64,000 bases of DNA from Hoeflea_A sp040932035 (GCF_040932035.1 NZ_JBFRBB010000003.1:372001-436000), one strand, 5' to 3'; counted from the stretch's first letter, positions 49,557 to 58,382 are shown. Notes: generated by a model from the sequence alone, not told the origin. Made by a program: numbers and translations.

Positions 49557-49952
49557 GTGCCTAAGCCCATTCACACAATGATCCGCGTGCTGGATGAGAA
49601 TCGCTCGGTGAAATTTTACCAGGATGCGTTCTCGATGATTGTCGAGGACCGTTTCGAATTCGACAGTTTCACGCTGATCTACCTGCGAACGCAGGATTCG
49701 AGCTTTGAGCTGGAGCTCACGATCAACAAGGGGCGGACTGAGCCCTACGATCTTGGAGACGGATACGGGCATATCGCTCTCGTCACCGAGGATCTGGCGG
49801 GTGATCATTCAAGGTTGACCGATCTCGGGCTGGAGCCGCGGGATATTGTTGAATTCGAGCGCGACGGAGCTTTGTTGGCCAAGTTCTTTTTCGTACAGGA
49901 TCCCGACGGTTACCAGATCGAGGTTCTCCAAAAACACGGCCGATACCGGTAA
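49557..49952 (+). CDS. gloA: Lactoylglutathione lyase-like VOC protein (glyoxalase I)
   Basis: A 131-residue vicinal-oxygen-chelate protein. The GTG at 49557 follows a CAGGAG site and gives the normal glyoxalase length; the ATG at 49509 would add an unusual extension. Metal ligands of glyoxalase I are in place: His in PIHTMIRV, Glu in SFELELT, His in GYGHIALVTED and Glu in GYQIEVLQ. It would remove methylglyoxal, which can arise from acetol during propane or acetone metabolism; this link is inference from position. Confidence 0.88.
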   Translation: MPKPIHTMIRVLDENRSVKFYQDAFSMIVEDRFEFDSFTLIYLRTQDSSFELELTINKGRTEPYDLGDGYGHIALVTEDLAGDHSRLTDLGLEPRDIVEFERDGALLAKFFFVQDPDGYQIEVLQKHGRYR

Positions 49953-50044
49953 TTTTGTCATCGTTTTTTCGGTTTAAGCGGTTTGGATCGAAAACCACCG
50001 GATAAAACGCGTCAGGGCGGCAATCCGGTCTCAACAGCGCATTG

Positions 50045-50061
50045 TGTAACTAATCGTTACA
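50045..50061. promoter_or_regulatory. Perfect palindrome TGTAAC-N5-GTTACA (putative activator site C)
   Basis: TGTAACTAATCGTTACA is a perfect interrupted palindrome with the same half-sites and spacer length as sites A and B upstream of prmA. It ends 55 bases before the ATG of the unknown gene at 50117, suggesting that this gene shares regulation with prmABCD. A downstream GGCACG-N4-TTGG element (50087-50100) resembles a sigma-54 promoter, but its -12 GC is missing. Confidence 0.65.
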
Positions 50062-50116
50062 GCAAGAAAGCCGCAACAGCCTGTGCGGCACGAAGTTTGG
50101 GGCAGTTTACACATCA

Positions 50117-50623
50117 ATGTATACTGCGCTGATCAGTGGAGATTGGAACTTGGTGCATATTATTTCAAAACGGGATGGACCGCGCCGCGAGGACGTGAAG
50201 GCGAAACGCCTCATTCAGCAAAACTGGGGCACGATCGAGAAACTCGCCGATCAAATCAGTGGCGGCTCCTATTCGGCATCGAAGGTAAAGAAGCCGGAGC
50301 CCAAACCCGAAGGGTTGATCATCAATGTTCCGGCATCCAAACGGACCGCCGATGAACCCGATCCGCATCTACGCATCAGCAATAATGGCCGGGTCATTAT
50401 CATGGACTTGAAATCCGGCCTGCAACTGGACTTTCTGGGGCAGATCGGCCGGCGGGACAATAAGGTTGTCTTCATCCTGGCAACCAGGAAAAACGGTTTC
50501 ATATCACCGCTCAAGGATGAGCTGTATGATCAGCTTCACGATTTGGAAGGAGCCGCCATTACAACGGAGTTTTCAGAGAACGACCTGCTTGAGGAACTGA
50601 AAAAGAGACTTGATCTCGCATAA
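50117..50623 (+). CDS. Unknown 168-residue protein next to the prm regulator
   Basis: A soluble 168-residue protein with no recognised domain. The N-terminal 60 residues are polar (VHIISKRDGPRREDVKAKRLIQQNWGTIEKLADQI). A proline/lysine-rich linker with KKPEPKPE follows, then a beta-rich C-terminal half (HLRISNNGRVIIMDLKSGLQLDFLGQIGRRDNKVVFILATRKNGFISPL) and an acidic helix at the end. It sits between the glyoxalase and the regulator genes, downstream of the perfect TGTAAC-N5-GTTACA palindrome. It could be an accessory regulator or a co-regulated enzyme helper; no function is claimed. Confidence 0.7.
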   Translation: MYTALISGDWNLVHIISKRDGPRREDVKAKRLIQQNWGTIEKLADQISGGSYSASKVKKPEPKPEGLIINVPASKRTADEPDPHLRISNNGRVIIMDLKSGLQLDFLGQIGRRDNKVVFILATRKNGFISPLKDELYDQLHDLEGAAITTEFSENDLLEELKKRLDLA

Positions 50624-50723
50624 ATATATTGCCGCTCGCGACGGGCACGTTTTGGGCTGAAGCCCGAACAAGCAAACCAATACCGGGAAAACCGGATGTC
50701 GCGCGCGGATTTTGAGGGAACCC

Positions 50724-52790
50724 ATGGGCTATACGAACCGTCAGAGTGGAGGCTCTGGCCTACAATCTGCATATGATATTCAGGATGTTAGCCTGCGGTC
50801 GACTTCTCACGCCCGCGAAAAGTTCCTGTCCAACCGCAATGCTCCCAGCCTGCCTGTCACCGGCGTGCGGTCCCTCATTTACCAGTCATGGCTGCGCAGC
50901 GATTTAAAGGGAATTGAAGCCGAGCAGTTCGGAGCTCCGATTATTGAATCGAGAGACCGGGTAAAGGAGCTGCGATACGAAAACAACCAGCTGTGCCGCG
51001 CGGCCCGCGGTTCCTTCGCTCAAATCGGCAAGATGCTGAAAGACGCGGAAATGATGCTGGTCCTGACCGACCGCAACGGCACCGTCATGGAGACCGTCGG
51101 CGACAGGTCCACGCTCGAGCGGGGGAGAAAAATCAATCTTGACGTCGGCGGCCTCTGGAGCGAGGACGCATCCGGAACAAATGGCATCGGAACCGCTTTA
51201 TGGGCCGGAAAACCGGTCTTTGTGCACGGTACGGAGCATTTTTGCGAGGGCATGAACTCGTGGAGTTGCGCTGCCGCGCCCATCCGTGATCCCATGGATC
51301 AAAGCATCATTGGCGTCATCGATCTTTCCGGGCTGACGACCATATTTCAAAAACACAATGCGGCTTTTGCCGCCGCTGCCGCCGGAGAAATATTTGCGGC
51401 CCTTGCGCACGAGCAGGATGCCGAACGCATGCGTTTGTTCGAGGCGGTGTTGAGCGACCTGCCGCCAGGAGGCCTGGACGGTGAGGCGCTGGTCCTGGTC
51501 GATCGATCAGGCCGGCTTGTCTATTCCCAGGATCTTGGGGCAACCGATTATTTCATGGAAAACGGGACTGGGGTGCGTCATGGCCAGAGGTTCTTTGATA
51601 TCTCGGTCGACATGTCGCAGGACGAGATTTCGGCCGTATTGCCACCTCAGCTCGAATGCAAGGATATCCGGCATCTTGAATTCGACGGCGAGGTTAAGGG
51701 CGCTGCCTTTATAATCCCGACTAAATATTCGCAGCAGCGCCGGCAGATGGACCCGGCCAGATTGTCGGAACCTGTTGTGTTGAGCACCGGCTGGAGCGGC
51801 AAAATAAGGGGCGAGATAGTCGGGAAAAGCGAGCCATTTTTGGAAGCTCTTGATGTTGCCCATAGAATTGCACATGTGAACACACCCACTCTGATCGAAG
51901 GGGAAACCGGTGCCGGCAAGGAGATGTTTGCGCGGTTCATTCATTCCAGAATGGGGCCCGTCGATGACAACCCCTTCGTTTCGATAAACTGCAGTGCCGT
52001 TCCCCGCGAATTGTTCGGCGGCGATCCGACCGGCGAACGGCAGCGCACGGAGGGAGTTTACGGCGATACCGAAAATCAGACGTCCGATATCTCCGATAGT
52101 GTCAATGCCGGTGTTCTTTGTCTTGATAAAATCGGCGAGCTGTCGTTGGAACTGCAGCCACGTCTGCTGCGCGTTATAGAAGAACGGATGGTTTCCGGCT
52201 ATTTGCGGCAACAGGGTCTGTCGTCCGGTTTCCGGCTGATCTCGCTCTCCAGCCGGAATCTGTCGGAGGAAGTTCAGGCCGGCCGCTTCAAGAAAGACCT
52301 CTATTACAGAATTGGCGCCATGGTCCTGAGTGTGCCGCCGCTAAGGGTTCGCGGCGAGGATATCCTGCTGATTGCCGATCACCTCAATGCTGAAATCAGC
52401 GACAAGATGGGTGCCGATCCCCTGGTTCTGGGCTCTGACATTCAGGACATTCTGATGGCCTATTCATGGCCCGGAAATGTGCGTGAGCTGCGCAACCTGA
52501 TTGCACAATTGCATTGCCTGGCTAAGGGGCGGCATATTGTTAAGGATGATCTTCCCCGAGCCATTGTGGATTCAGTCGAGATACCTGCCTCATCAGGCAG
52601 TCCTGACGAGGCGGGACAGTTGCGACTGGGTGGAACATTGGCTCTCAAGAAAGCGGAAGAGGCGCTAATTCTGCAGGCTATCACCGAGCATGGCGGTAAT
52701 CTCAGCAAAACAGCCGAAGCGCTTGGCATATCCAGGCCAACACTTTACCGGAAAATGAAAATCTACGCGATTGAGCGCAAGGGCGAGTAA
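50724..52790 (+). CDS. AcoR/NtrC-family transcriptional regulator with altered ATPase motifs (prm/MimR-like)
   Basis: A 688-residue regulator. The ATG at 50724 has a GAGGGA ribosome site; the upstream TTG at 50712 overlaps it. A GAF-type sensory domain covers about residues 90-215 (VTD-like RNGTVMETVG ... GTNGIGTALWAGKPVFVHGTEHFC, typical of AcoR). The AAA+ domain starts near residue 370, with Walker A GETGAGKE (Lys399). Two canonical features are changed. The GAFTGA loop that contacts sigma-54 is absent after RELFGGDPTGER. Walker B reads CLDKIGE, with Lys469 in place of the catalytic Glu. The C-terminal Fis-type helix-turn-helix (LSKTAEALGISRPTLYRKMKIY) is intact. From its position it should control the prm operon, but the mechanism may differ from ordinary sigma-54 activators. 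Confidence 0.88.
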   Translation: MGYTNRQSGGSGLQSAYDIQDVSLRSTSHAREKFLSNRNAPSLPVTGVRSLIYQSWLRSDLKGIEAEQFGAPIIESRDRVKELRYENNQLCRAARGSFAQIGKMLKDAEMMLVLTDRNGTVMETVGDRSTLERGRKINLDVGGLWSEDASGTNGIGTALWAGKPVFVHGTEHFCEGMNSWSCAAAPIRDPMDQSIIGVIDLSGLTTIFQKHNAAFAAAAAGEIFAALAHEQDAERMRLFEAVLSDLPPGGLDGEALVLVDRSGRLVYSQDLGATDYFMENGTGVRHGQRFFDISVDMSQDEISAVLPPQLECKDIRHLEFDGEVKGAAFIIPTKYSQQRRQMDPARLSEPVVLSTGWSGKIRGEIVGKSEPFLEALDVAHRIAHVNTPTLIEGETGAGKEMFARFIHSRMGPVDDNPFVSINCSAVPRELFGGDPTGERQRTEGVYGDTENQTSDISDSVNAGVLCLDKIGELSLELQPRLLRVIEERMVSGYLRQQGLSSGFRLISLSSRNLSEEVQAGRFKKDLYYRIGAMVLSVPPLRVRGEDILLIADHLNAEISDKMGADPLVLGSDIQDILMAYSWPGNVRELRNLIAQLHCLAKGRHIVKDDLPRAIVDSVEIPASSGSPDEAGQLRLGGTLALKKAEEALILQAITEHGGNLSKTAEALGISRPTLYRKMKIYAIERKGE

Positions 52791-53055
52791 TCAGAAGACG
52801 CTTGTAGAGACAGTGGCACTATTTCCAAAGATCGGGTTCCTTGAGGATTCTGGAGAACGCTTTTTGCCATTCTGCGGATACTGGAAATCAGTGGACGGGG
52901 TTCACGCTAGTTTTCTTTCAGCCATGGTCAAGCATTGGAGTGCGATAGGCCAGTGCGTTAAATTCGCGAAAACGCCTAACACGATCTTTGGCTTCCAACG
53001 GGTTCTGGCCGACGTAAAACAATCGCTGTTGTCGCCTACCTCGTTCTAAACAGCT
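52791..53055. other. Gene-free stretch after the prm regulator
   Basis: No convincing gene or structured RNA is seen here. A short plus-strand frame (ending near 53049) overlaps the end of the regulator gene and has no ribosome site or domain. The bases immediately to the right contain the relic and repeat described separately. Confidence 0.5.
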
Positions 53056-53346
53056 TTATTTGGCTGTCCTTGCCTCAAACACAAAAACAGCAATATTTTC
53101 AGTCTGGGGTTTCAGGCGGTAGCGGTTTCCCGCTACCAGGTCTTTCAAATAAATTCAGTGGCCTGAGCTGATGGTGGTGTTGGCTTGCGGGTCTGCGTCA
53201 GCGATTTTGCGAAATTTTGCGGCAAGATAGCGTGCCGGATCGGCAAGCTCCTGAATCCTGGGCAGGATCAAGCCTGTCCTGTGCTGCTTTTCCACGTTTC
53301 GACTAGGCGGATTGACCGGTGAATTCGGTCTCCTGGTCAGGTGTCA
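53056..53346 (-). pseudogene. Unidentified gene relic containing the right repeat
   Basis: On the minus strand one frame runs about 60 codons (ending ANTTISSGH) to a TGA at 53155-53157. It continues in the same frame with YLKDLVAGNRYRLKPQTEN and IAVFVFEARTAK to a TAA at 53056-53058. The two parts look like one protein interrupted by a nonsense codon. The tail matches the relic at 9137-9183. No start codon with a ribosome site is visible and no family is recognised. Confidence 0.35.
53073..53119. repeat. 47-bp imperfect direct repeat, right copy
   Basis: Matches 9137-9183 in the same orientation at 39 of 47 positions, ungapped. See the left copy for interpretation. It lies between the monooxygenase cluster and the sarcosine-oxidase block. 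Confidence 0.6.
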
Positions 53347-53412
53347 TAGCGGTAGCTTTCGACAGGTTTCGTACGTCTGACCTATGCTTCCGGGCAGTGC
53401 GCCGGTTCCCGG

Positions 53413-54579
53413 CTAGGCAACATAAAGTTGGATATGCCCCGGACCGCAGATCGGTTCGTAGCCGTCTTCGGTGACCAGATAGCTGCCGCCCTGGGTGATA
53501 CCGATACCTTCGTCCACGAATTGCAGACAGGAGTGCGCGTAAAAAACCATGCCAGGAGCGAGTATCTTGTCTGACCAGCGGTTGATCGTGAGCGCCCCGA
53601 CCCAGATCGGCGGATAGGCGATACCGAGCCCGGTGCCGAACATCGCCATATACGCGTTCTCGCGACCCGCGTGCTTCAGCGGTTCAAGAGATGCACTTTC
53701 CATCGCGCCGATCGGCTTGCCCGGTGCGCATTCTTCCAGTGCCGCCGCAAGCGTTTCATTGCCCAGGTCATAAAGCTCACGCACCAGCGGAGACGGTTCA
53801 CCGGCCGCGAATGTGAACATCGACACGGCATGGTACCGGTTCGAGACACCAGCGAATTCCATATGGACGACATCGCCTTCTTCGATCTTCTTGTTGGTCG
53901 GCGTCGAGTGCATGCCGGGCGTGCGCGCGCCGGTGGCGCAAAGTGTCGCCAGGGCGGAAAACTCGCTGCCCGCAGAGCGCATTGCATGTTCGACTTCCGT
54001 TGCCAGATCGATCTCTGTCATGCCGACGCGCAGGACTTCTTGCGCCTTTTTCCAACCGATATCGGCGTATTTGCCGGCTTGTCGAACATGAACAAGTTCC
54101 GCCTCGCTCTTTTGAAACTGCAGCGTGCTGAACAGCACGGTGGCATCGTCAAGCCTGGCAGACGCCAGGGTATTCACAAGATTGAATCCATACCGTGCCG
54201 TGCAGGCATAGGACCCGAAATCAACCCCGATTCGGCCCGTGCCAATGCCGAGATCACGCACAATTCCCGCAATGATTTCAAGCGGGTCTGCGAAATTCAG
54301 CTGATAGTCCCTGACATCGGGCAGCCAGGACGTTTCCCTTGCATTGATCACATCGATGTTGCGCACAAGCAGGACCGGATCGTCGTTGCCCTCGGTGGCG
54401 AAGATCAAGGCCTGGGGGCTGAAATAGGAGCAGCAGTCGAAGCCGCCGAGATAGTTGAGGAGTTCAGCTCCGATGCAAATGGCACCGTCATAACCCTCGG
54501 CCGCAAGCGCCTTGCGTGCACGAGCAACACGTTCCCGGTGTTCTGCCGCCGTGAAAACAGCGAATTGCGGTCTGGACAT
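53413..54579 (-). CDS. Creatinase/aminopeptidase P-fold (M24) protein lacking metal ligands
   Basis: A 388-residue pita-bread-fold protein. The N-terminal domain (residues about 1-150) is creatinase-like (YLGGFDCCSYFSPQALIFATEG). In the C-terminal domain the five metal ligands of M24 peptidases are replaced. The first two Asp positions read HMEFAGVSNRYHAVSMF, the His of GHGLG is changed in FGTGLGIAYPP, and the Glu of the EPGM motif is lost in LAPGMVFYAH. Creatinase and ectoine hydrolase (DoeA) likewise use this fold without metal, so a C-N hydrolase acting on a small amidino or cyclic osmolyte is likely. It is the last gene of the minus-strand sarcosine/dimethylglycine block. Confidence 0.82.
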   Translation of the reverse strand: MSRPQFAVFTAAEHRERVARARKALAAEGYDGAICIGAELLNYLGGFDCCSYFSPQALIFATEGNDDPVLLVRNIDVINARETSWLPDVRDYQLNFADPLEIIAGIVRDLGIGTGRIGVDFGSYACTARYGFNLVNTLASARLDDATVLFSTLQFQKSEAELVHVRQAGKYADIGWKKAQEVLRVGMTEIDLATEVEHAMRSAGSEFSALATLCATGARTPGMHSTPTNKKIEEGDVVHMEFAGVSNRYHAVSMFTFAAGEPSPLVRELYDLGNETLAAALEECAPGKPIGAMESASLEPLKHAGRENAYMAMFGTGLGIAYPPIWVGALTINRWSDKILAPGMVFYAHSCLQFVDEGIGITQGGSYLVTEDGYEPICGPGHIQLYVA

Positions 54580-54670
54580 CGTCTGGTTCTCCTTATCGCC
54601 ACGATTTTATTGGGTTATTTCCCGGCGCATCGAAACGCGCTCCAACGCACCCGGCATTTGCCGTGCGCGG

Positions 54671-55870
54671 TCATTGTCTGATGACCGGTATTTCCTCCGG
54701 TGCCCGGCGGGTCAGAAGCTCGGTGCCGTTCTCGCGGATCACGATGTTTTCCTCATGCAGCATGTTGAAACCATCGCCATAGCTCATGCCCGGTTCGATG
54801 GTGATGACCATGCCGGGCTCAAGAACGGTTCTGTCCCGCGCGGTATGGGACGGCCATTCGGTCAGCTGCATGCCCAGACCGTGGCCCAGGCGGCCGACAT
54901 CGCCCTCGCTGGCTCCGCTGGCTGCCATCACCCTGGCCATGGCGTGAAAAAGATCGGCCGCCGTGGCGCCGGGAACCGCTGCCGCGATGCCCGCTTCGGT
55001 GGCGGCATAGACCACGTCATAGGCTCGGCGCATTTCGTCCGTGGCATGACCGAATGCATAGTTTCGGTCGAAGTCGCAGAAATAGCCGTCGAACACTGCA
55101 CCGGTGTCCAGCATCATCATGTCACCGGCGCCGAGGATGCGGTTGGTGGGCTGCTTGATCACATCGGCAAAGCCGCCGGGGCCGGAACTGCCTACCAGAT
55201 ACGGGACCTCATCGGCGCCGCGCTGCAGAAGTTCAATCCGCATCCTTGCAAAGGCCTGACGTTCAGTGTCGCCGATCTGAACGAATTTCGGGAATGCCTT
55301 GAATGCATCTGATGCGATCGCGCAGATATGGGCAATCTTTTCAATCTCCGCAGCAGATTTCACCATTCTTTGCGTACGCACGATCTCGGTAGCGTCCACA
55401 AAACGGTTGGCCCCGACCTGTGTCCGCAACCGGTCGAAATCGGCAGCGGGCACGCGGACGTGAGTCTCGTGGCCCATGGGGGTCCCGATCTTGCCGTGCG
55501 CACCGGCGATTTCACGCAGTGTCTCGGCCAGCAGCGTCACGCCGTCGTCATCCGGCTGGGGGGCCGGCCATGTGCGAATATCCTCAATCCAGGTACGCTC
55601 CCAACAGGCCGCGCCGATCCCGGGAATGACCGCGACGGGCTTGCCCTGAAGCGGGATGACCAGGAACCAGGGCCGCGTCGGACTTTGCCAGAACGGCGTA
55701 TGGAATCCCGAATAGTAACGGACTTCGGCCTCCGTCGACAAAAGCATTGCGCCTATCCCGAGCCGATCCATCTTCTCCTGGGCTTTTGCCGTGCGGGCCT
55801 CGAACTCCGGTGTGTCGAAGCCTCGTTCAGGCGCGGGCCTTTGCAACATTTCCAGCTTGGTTTCTCCCAT
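54671..55870 (-). CDS. M24 metallopeptidase-family protein with intact metal site
   Basis: A 399-residue M24 (Xaa-Pro peptidase/creatinase/DddP-related) protein. All five metal ligands are visible: Asp in MLDTG, Asp in CDFDRNY, His in GHGLGMQL, Glu in TIEPGM and Glu in HEENIVI. The N-terminal part contains EVRYYSGFHTPFWQSPTRPWFLVIP, shared with relatives that act on small organic substrates rather than peptides. The ATG at 55870 is chosen; a GTG at 55885, three bases past the upstream stop, would add MAVRF. It follows the dehydrogenase gene in the osmolyte block. The substrate is unknown. Confidence 0.82.
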   Translation of the reverse strand: MGETKLEMLQRPAPERGFDTPEFEARTAKAQEKMDRLGIGAMLLSTEAEVRYYSGFHTPFWQSPTRPWFLVIPLQGKPVAVIPGIGAACWERTWIEDIRTWPAPQPDDDGVTLLAETLREIAGAHGKIGTPMGHETHVRVPAADFDRLRTQVGANRFVDATEIVRTQRMVKSAAEIEKIAHICAIASDAFKAFPKFVQIGDTERQAFARMRIELLQRGADEVPYLVGSSGPGGFADVIKQPTNRILGAGDMMMLDTGAVFDGYFCDFDRNYAFGHATDEMRRAYDVVYAATEAGIAAAVPGATAADLFHAMARVMAASGASEGDVGRLGHGLGMQLTEWPSHTARDRTVLEPGMVITIEPGMSYGDGFNMLHEENIVIRENGTELLTRRAPEEIPVIRQ

Positions 55871-55887
55871 GAATCGGACCGCCACGC

Positions 55888-58338
55888 TCAGGCTTTGACG
55901 CGGGCGTTCGCCGGGTCAAACATCGGGCGCAGACTTGCCCTGGCGGCAATGCGCTTTCCGGCCACCGCGATTTCGTATGATCCGGTTGTCAGATCTTTGG
56001 CCGTGCCGCCCTTGGGAATGGAAACCATGCCGAGTGCAACGGCCCCGCCAAGCGAGTGGCCATAGCTGCCGGTGGTAACGCTGCCGACCACCTCGCCATC
56101 GCGATAGATGGGTTCGTGGTGGTAGATGAAGGCATCAGGATCTTCCAAAAGGAACTGCATGATGCGGCGATCACCTCCGGTCTCGCGGCGCGAAACCAGT
56201 GCGTCGCGTCCGATGAAGCCACCGGGCTTGTCGAGCTTTGCAGCAAACATCAGTCCGGCTTCGACCGGCGTGTCAAAAGAGGCCATATCGTGTCCCCAGT
56301 GCCGGAAGGCCTTTTCCACCCGCAGGGATTCTGCCGCGTGGAAACCGACAAGCGCGGGCGGTGGAGCCTTTTGCCCAGACAGAAGGTCCTCAAGCAGCGC
56401 TCCGGCAAATTCACTGGACACGAAGATTTCCCAGCCAAGTTCACCCTGATAGGTAATCCGCTGCGCCCTTACGCCTACGCGACCGATCTCGACCTCCTGG
56501 AAAGTGCCGAAGGGAAAGGCCTCGTTGGACAGGTCCGTTTTGGTAAAGACCTGCAGGAAATCGCGTGCACGCGGCCCCATCAGGCCAATTACGGCCTGGG
56601 CTGCGGTAATATCCGTTATCGTTACGTGCGCGCCTGATTGAACATGGGCCTTCAGCCAATGGAGATCGCGGTGTGCCGTGCCGGCGCTGGTCATGATCAG
56701 AAAACGATCTTCGGCCAGACGGGCGATGGTCAGATCCGCCTCGATGCCGGCTTTTTCATTCAGCCATTGGGTATAGACAACGTTGCCGACCGGACAGTCG
56801 ATGTCGTTGGTCGAGATAAACTGCAATGTTGTCAGGGCATCCGGTCCCTCGACCTGAAACTTGGCAAAGGGCGAAAGGTCGATCAGCCCGAGGTCCTCGC
56901 GCAGGGCCTTGTGCTCACGCTCCCAGTGTTCGACGAACGGCGCCCGTCCGAAGGCGTATTGATATTCCGGCTCCACGCCGTCAGGGGCAAACCACATTGG
57001 GCGCTCCCATCCGGCGCCTTCACCGAATACGGCACCATTTTCCGCCCAGTGATGATGGAACGGAGAGCGTCTGAGGTTGCGGCCCAGTGCGCGTTGCTTG
57101 TAGGGCCAGTGCATCTGATAAAAAAGCGTCAGGGTTTCCGGGACGCGTTCGACGAGATAGCTGTGATTGGACTGGAAGTCGCCGAAACGGTTTACGTCCA
57201 CATCGGCCAGGTCCATTGGCGCGCAGCCCTGAATGATCCAGTCGGCCAGCGCCTTGCCCGCGCCGGGGCCGCTTTGGATGCCTGTCGAATTGAATCCCCC
57301 GGCCACGAAGTAGTTGCTGCAACCTGCCACACTGCCCAAGACATACTTTCCATCGGGCGTATAGCCCTCCGGACCGTTGAAGAAGGTGCGGATACCGACA
57401 TTCTGGATGGCCGGTACACGTTCCAGGAGCAACTCGAGCAGCGGATCAAGATGTCCGTCGGGGAAGGGGAGTTCGTCAAACGAGAAATCTCCAGGTATTC
57501 CCCCTTCGGGGTTCCAGACCTTCGCATTCGGCTCCGAAAACCCGATCAGCAGCTTGCCGGCGTCTTCCTTGTAGTAGGCGCCTTCGTCATAGACGCGCAG
57601 AACCGGAAGGTCCGGCGTCAGACCCTCGACCGGATCGGTCACAACATAGAAATGCTGATTGGCCTGAATGGGCAGTTTGATCCCGTGGCTGCCGGCAAAG
57701 CTGTGCGCCCAGATTCCGGTACAGTTGACGACAAACTCGGCGGCGATGGTGCCTTGATCGGTTTCAACCCCGGTCGCGCGGCCGCCGGATAAGGTGACCC
57801 GCCGTACGGTGATACCTTCGCGGATCGTCGCGCCGTGATTGCGTGCGGCCTTGGCCAACGCCATCGTCGTGTCGATCGGGTTTGTCTGCCCGTCATTCGG
57901 AAAGTGTATGGCTCCGACCGCGCCGGTAATATTCAGCATCGGCCAATGGCTCTTCAGTTCCTCGGGCGAGAGTTCGTGCACCTCGATGTTCTGACCAAGG
58001 GCCGAGTCCCGCTTGCGGCGCAGCTCTTCCATGCGCCCGGCGTTCAGAGCCATGGCGATAGAGCCGTTGCGCTTGAAACCGGTCGCCTGCCCGGTATCCG
58101 CCTCCAGACGCTCCATCAGGTCCAGACCGTATCTGGCAAGCTCGGTCATGGCGGGTACGGCCTGCATTTCGCTGACCAGTCCCGCAGCGTGCCAGGTTGA
58201 TCCACACGTCAACCTGTCGCGTTCCAGCAGCAGGATATCGCTCCAGCCTGATCTGGCCAGGTGATAAGCCACCGAACAGCCGACGATGCCGCCGCCGACG
58301 ATGACCACTTTAGCCGATTGAGGGAGTTCTTTGTGCAT
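55888..58338 (-). CDS. FAD-dependent dimethylglycine/sarcosine dehydrogenase-like protein (DAO-GcvT fusion)
   Basis: An 816-residue fusion. Residues about 8-370 form a D-amino-acid-oxidase-type FAD domain with the dinucleotide motif VVIVGGGIVGCSVAYHLARSGW and the flavin-attachment-like GSTWHAAGLV. Residues about 430-810 form the folate-binding GcvT-type half (EMVSIPKGGTAKDLTTGSYEIAV-like end). It is similar to mitochondrial dimethylglycine and sarcosine dehydrogenases, which oxidise an N-methyl group and load it onto tetrahydrofolate. With soxBDAG it suggests stepwise glycine betaine demethylation, although no betaine methyltransferase is seen in the window. Confidence 0.92.
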   Translation of the reverse strand: MHKELPQSAKVVIVGGGIVGCSVAYHLARSGWSDILLLERDRLTCGSTWHAAGLVSEMQAVPAMTELARYGLDLMERLEADTGQATGFKRNGSIAMALNAGRMEELRRKRDSALGQNIEVHELSPEELKSHWPMLNITGAVGAIHFPNDGQTNPIDTTMALAKAARNHGATIREGITVRRVTLSGGRATGVETDQGTIAAEFVVNCTGIWAHSFAGSHGIKLPIQANQHFYVVTDPVEGLTPDLPVLRVYDEGAYYKEDAGKLLIGFSEPNAKVWNPEGGIPGDFSFDELPFPDGHLDPLLELLLERVPAIQNVGIRTFFNGPEGYTPDGKYVLGSVAGCSNYFVAGGFNSTGIQSGPGAGKALADWIIQGCAPMDLADVDVNRFGDFQSNHSYLVERVPETLTLFYQMHWPYKQRALGRNLRRSPFHHHWAENGAVFGEGAGWERPMWFAPDGVEPEYQYAFGRAPFVEHWEREHKALREDLGLIDLSPFAKFQVEGPDALTTLQFISTNDIDCPVGNVVYTQWLNEKAGIEADLTIARLAEDRFLIMTSAGTAHRDLHWLKAHVQSGAHVTITDITAAQAVIGLMGPRARDFLQVFTKTDLSNEAFPFGTFQEVEIGRVGVRAQRITYQGELGWEIFVSSEFAGALLEDLLSGQKAPPPALVGFHAAESLRVEKAFRHWGHDMASFDTPVEAGLMFAAKLDKPGGFIGRDALVSRRETGGDRRIMQFLLEDPDAFIYHHEPIYRDGEVVGSVTTGSYGHSLGGAVALGMVSIPKGGTAKDLTTGSYEIAVAGKRIAARASLRPMFDPANARVKA

Positions 58339-58382
58339 CCGGGGTGCCTTTCAGATTTTGCCGCCACTCCGCGCGGTCCGTT

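Noticed and set aside
50087..50100. Sigma-54-like element before the unknown gene (GGCACG-N4-TTGG)
   Set aside because: The -12 GC is missing and the inferred start site would lie only a few bases before the ATG.
52771..53049. 92-codon open frame after the prm regulator
   Set aside because: Starts inside the regulator gene, has no ribosome site and no recognisable protein features.
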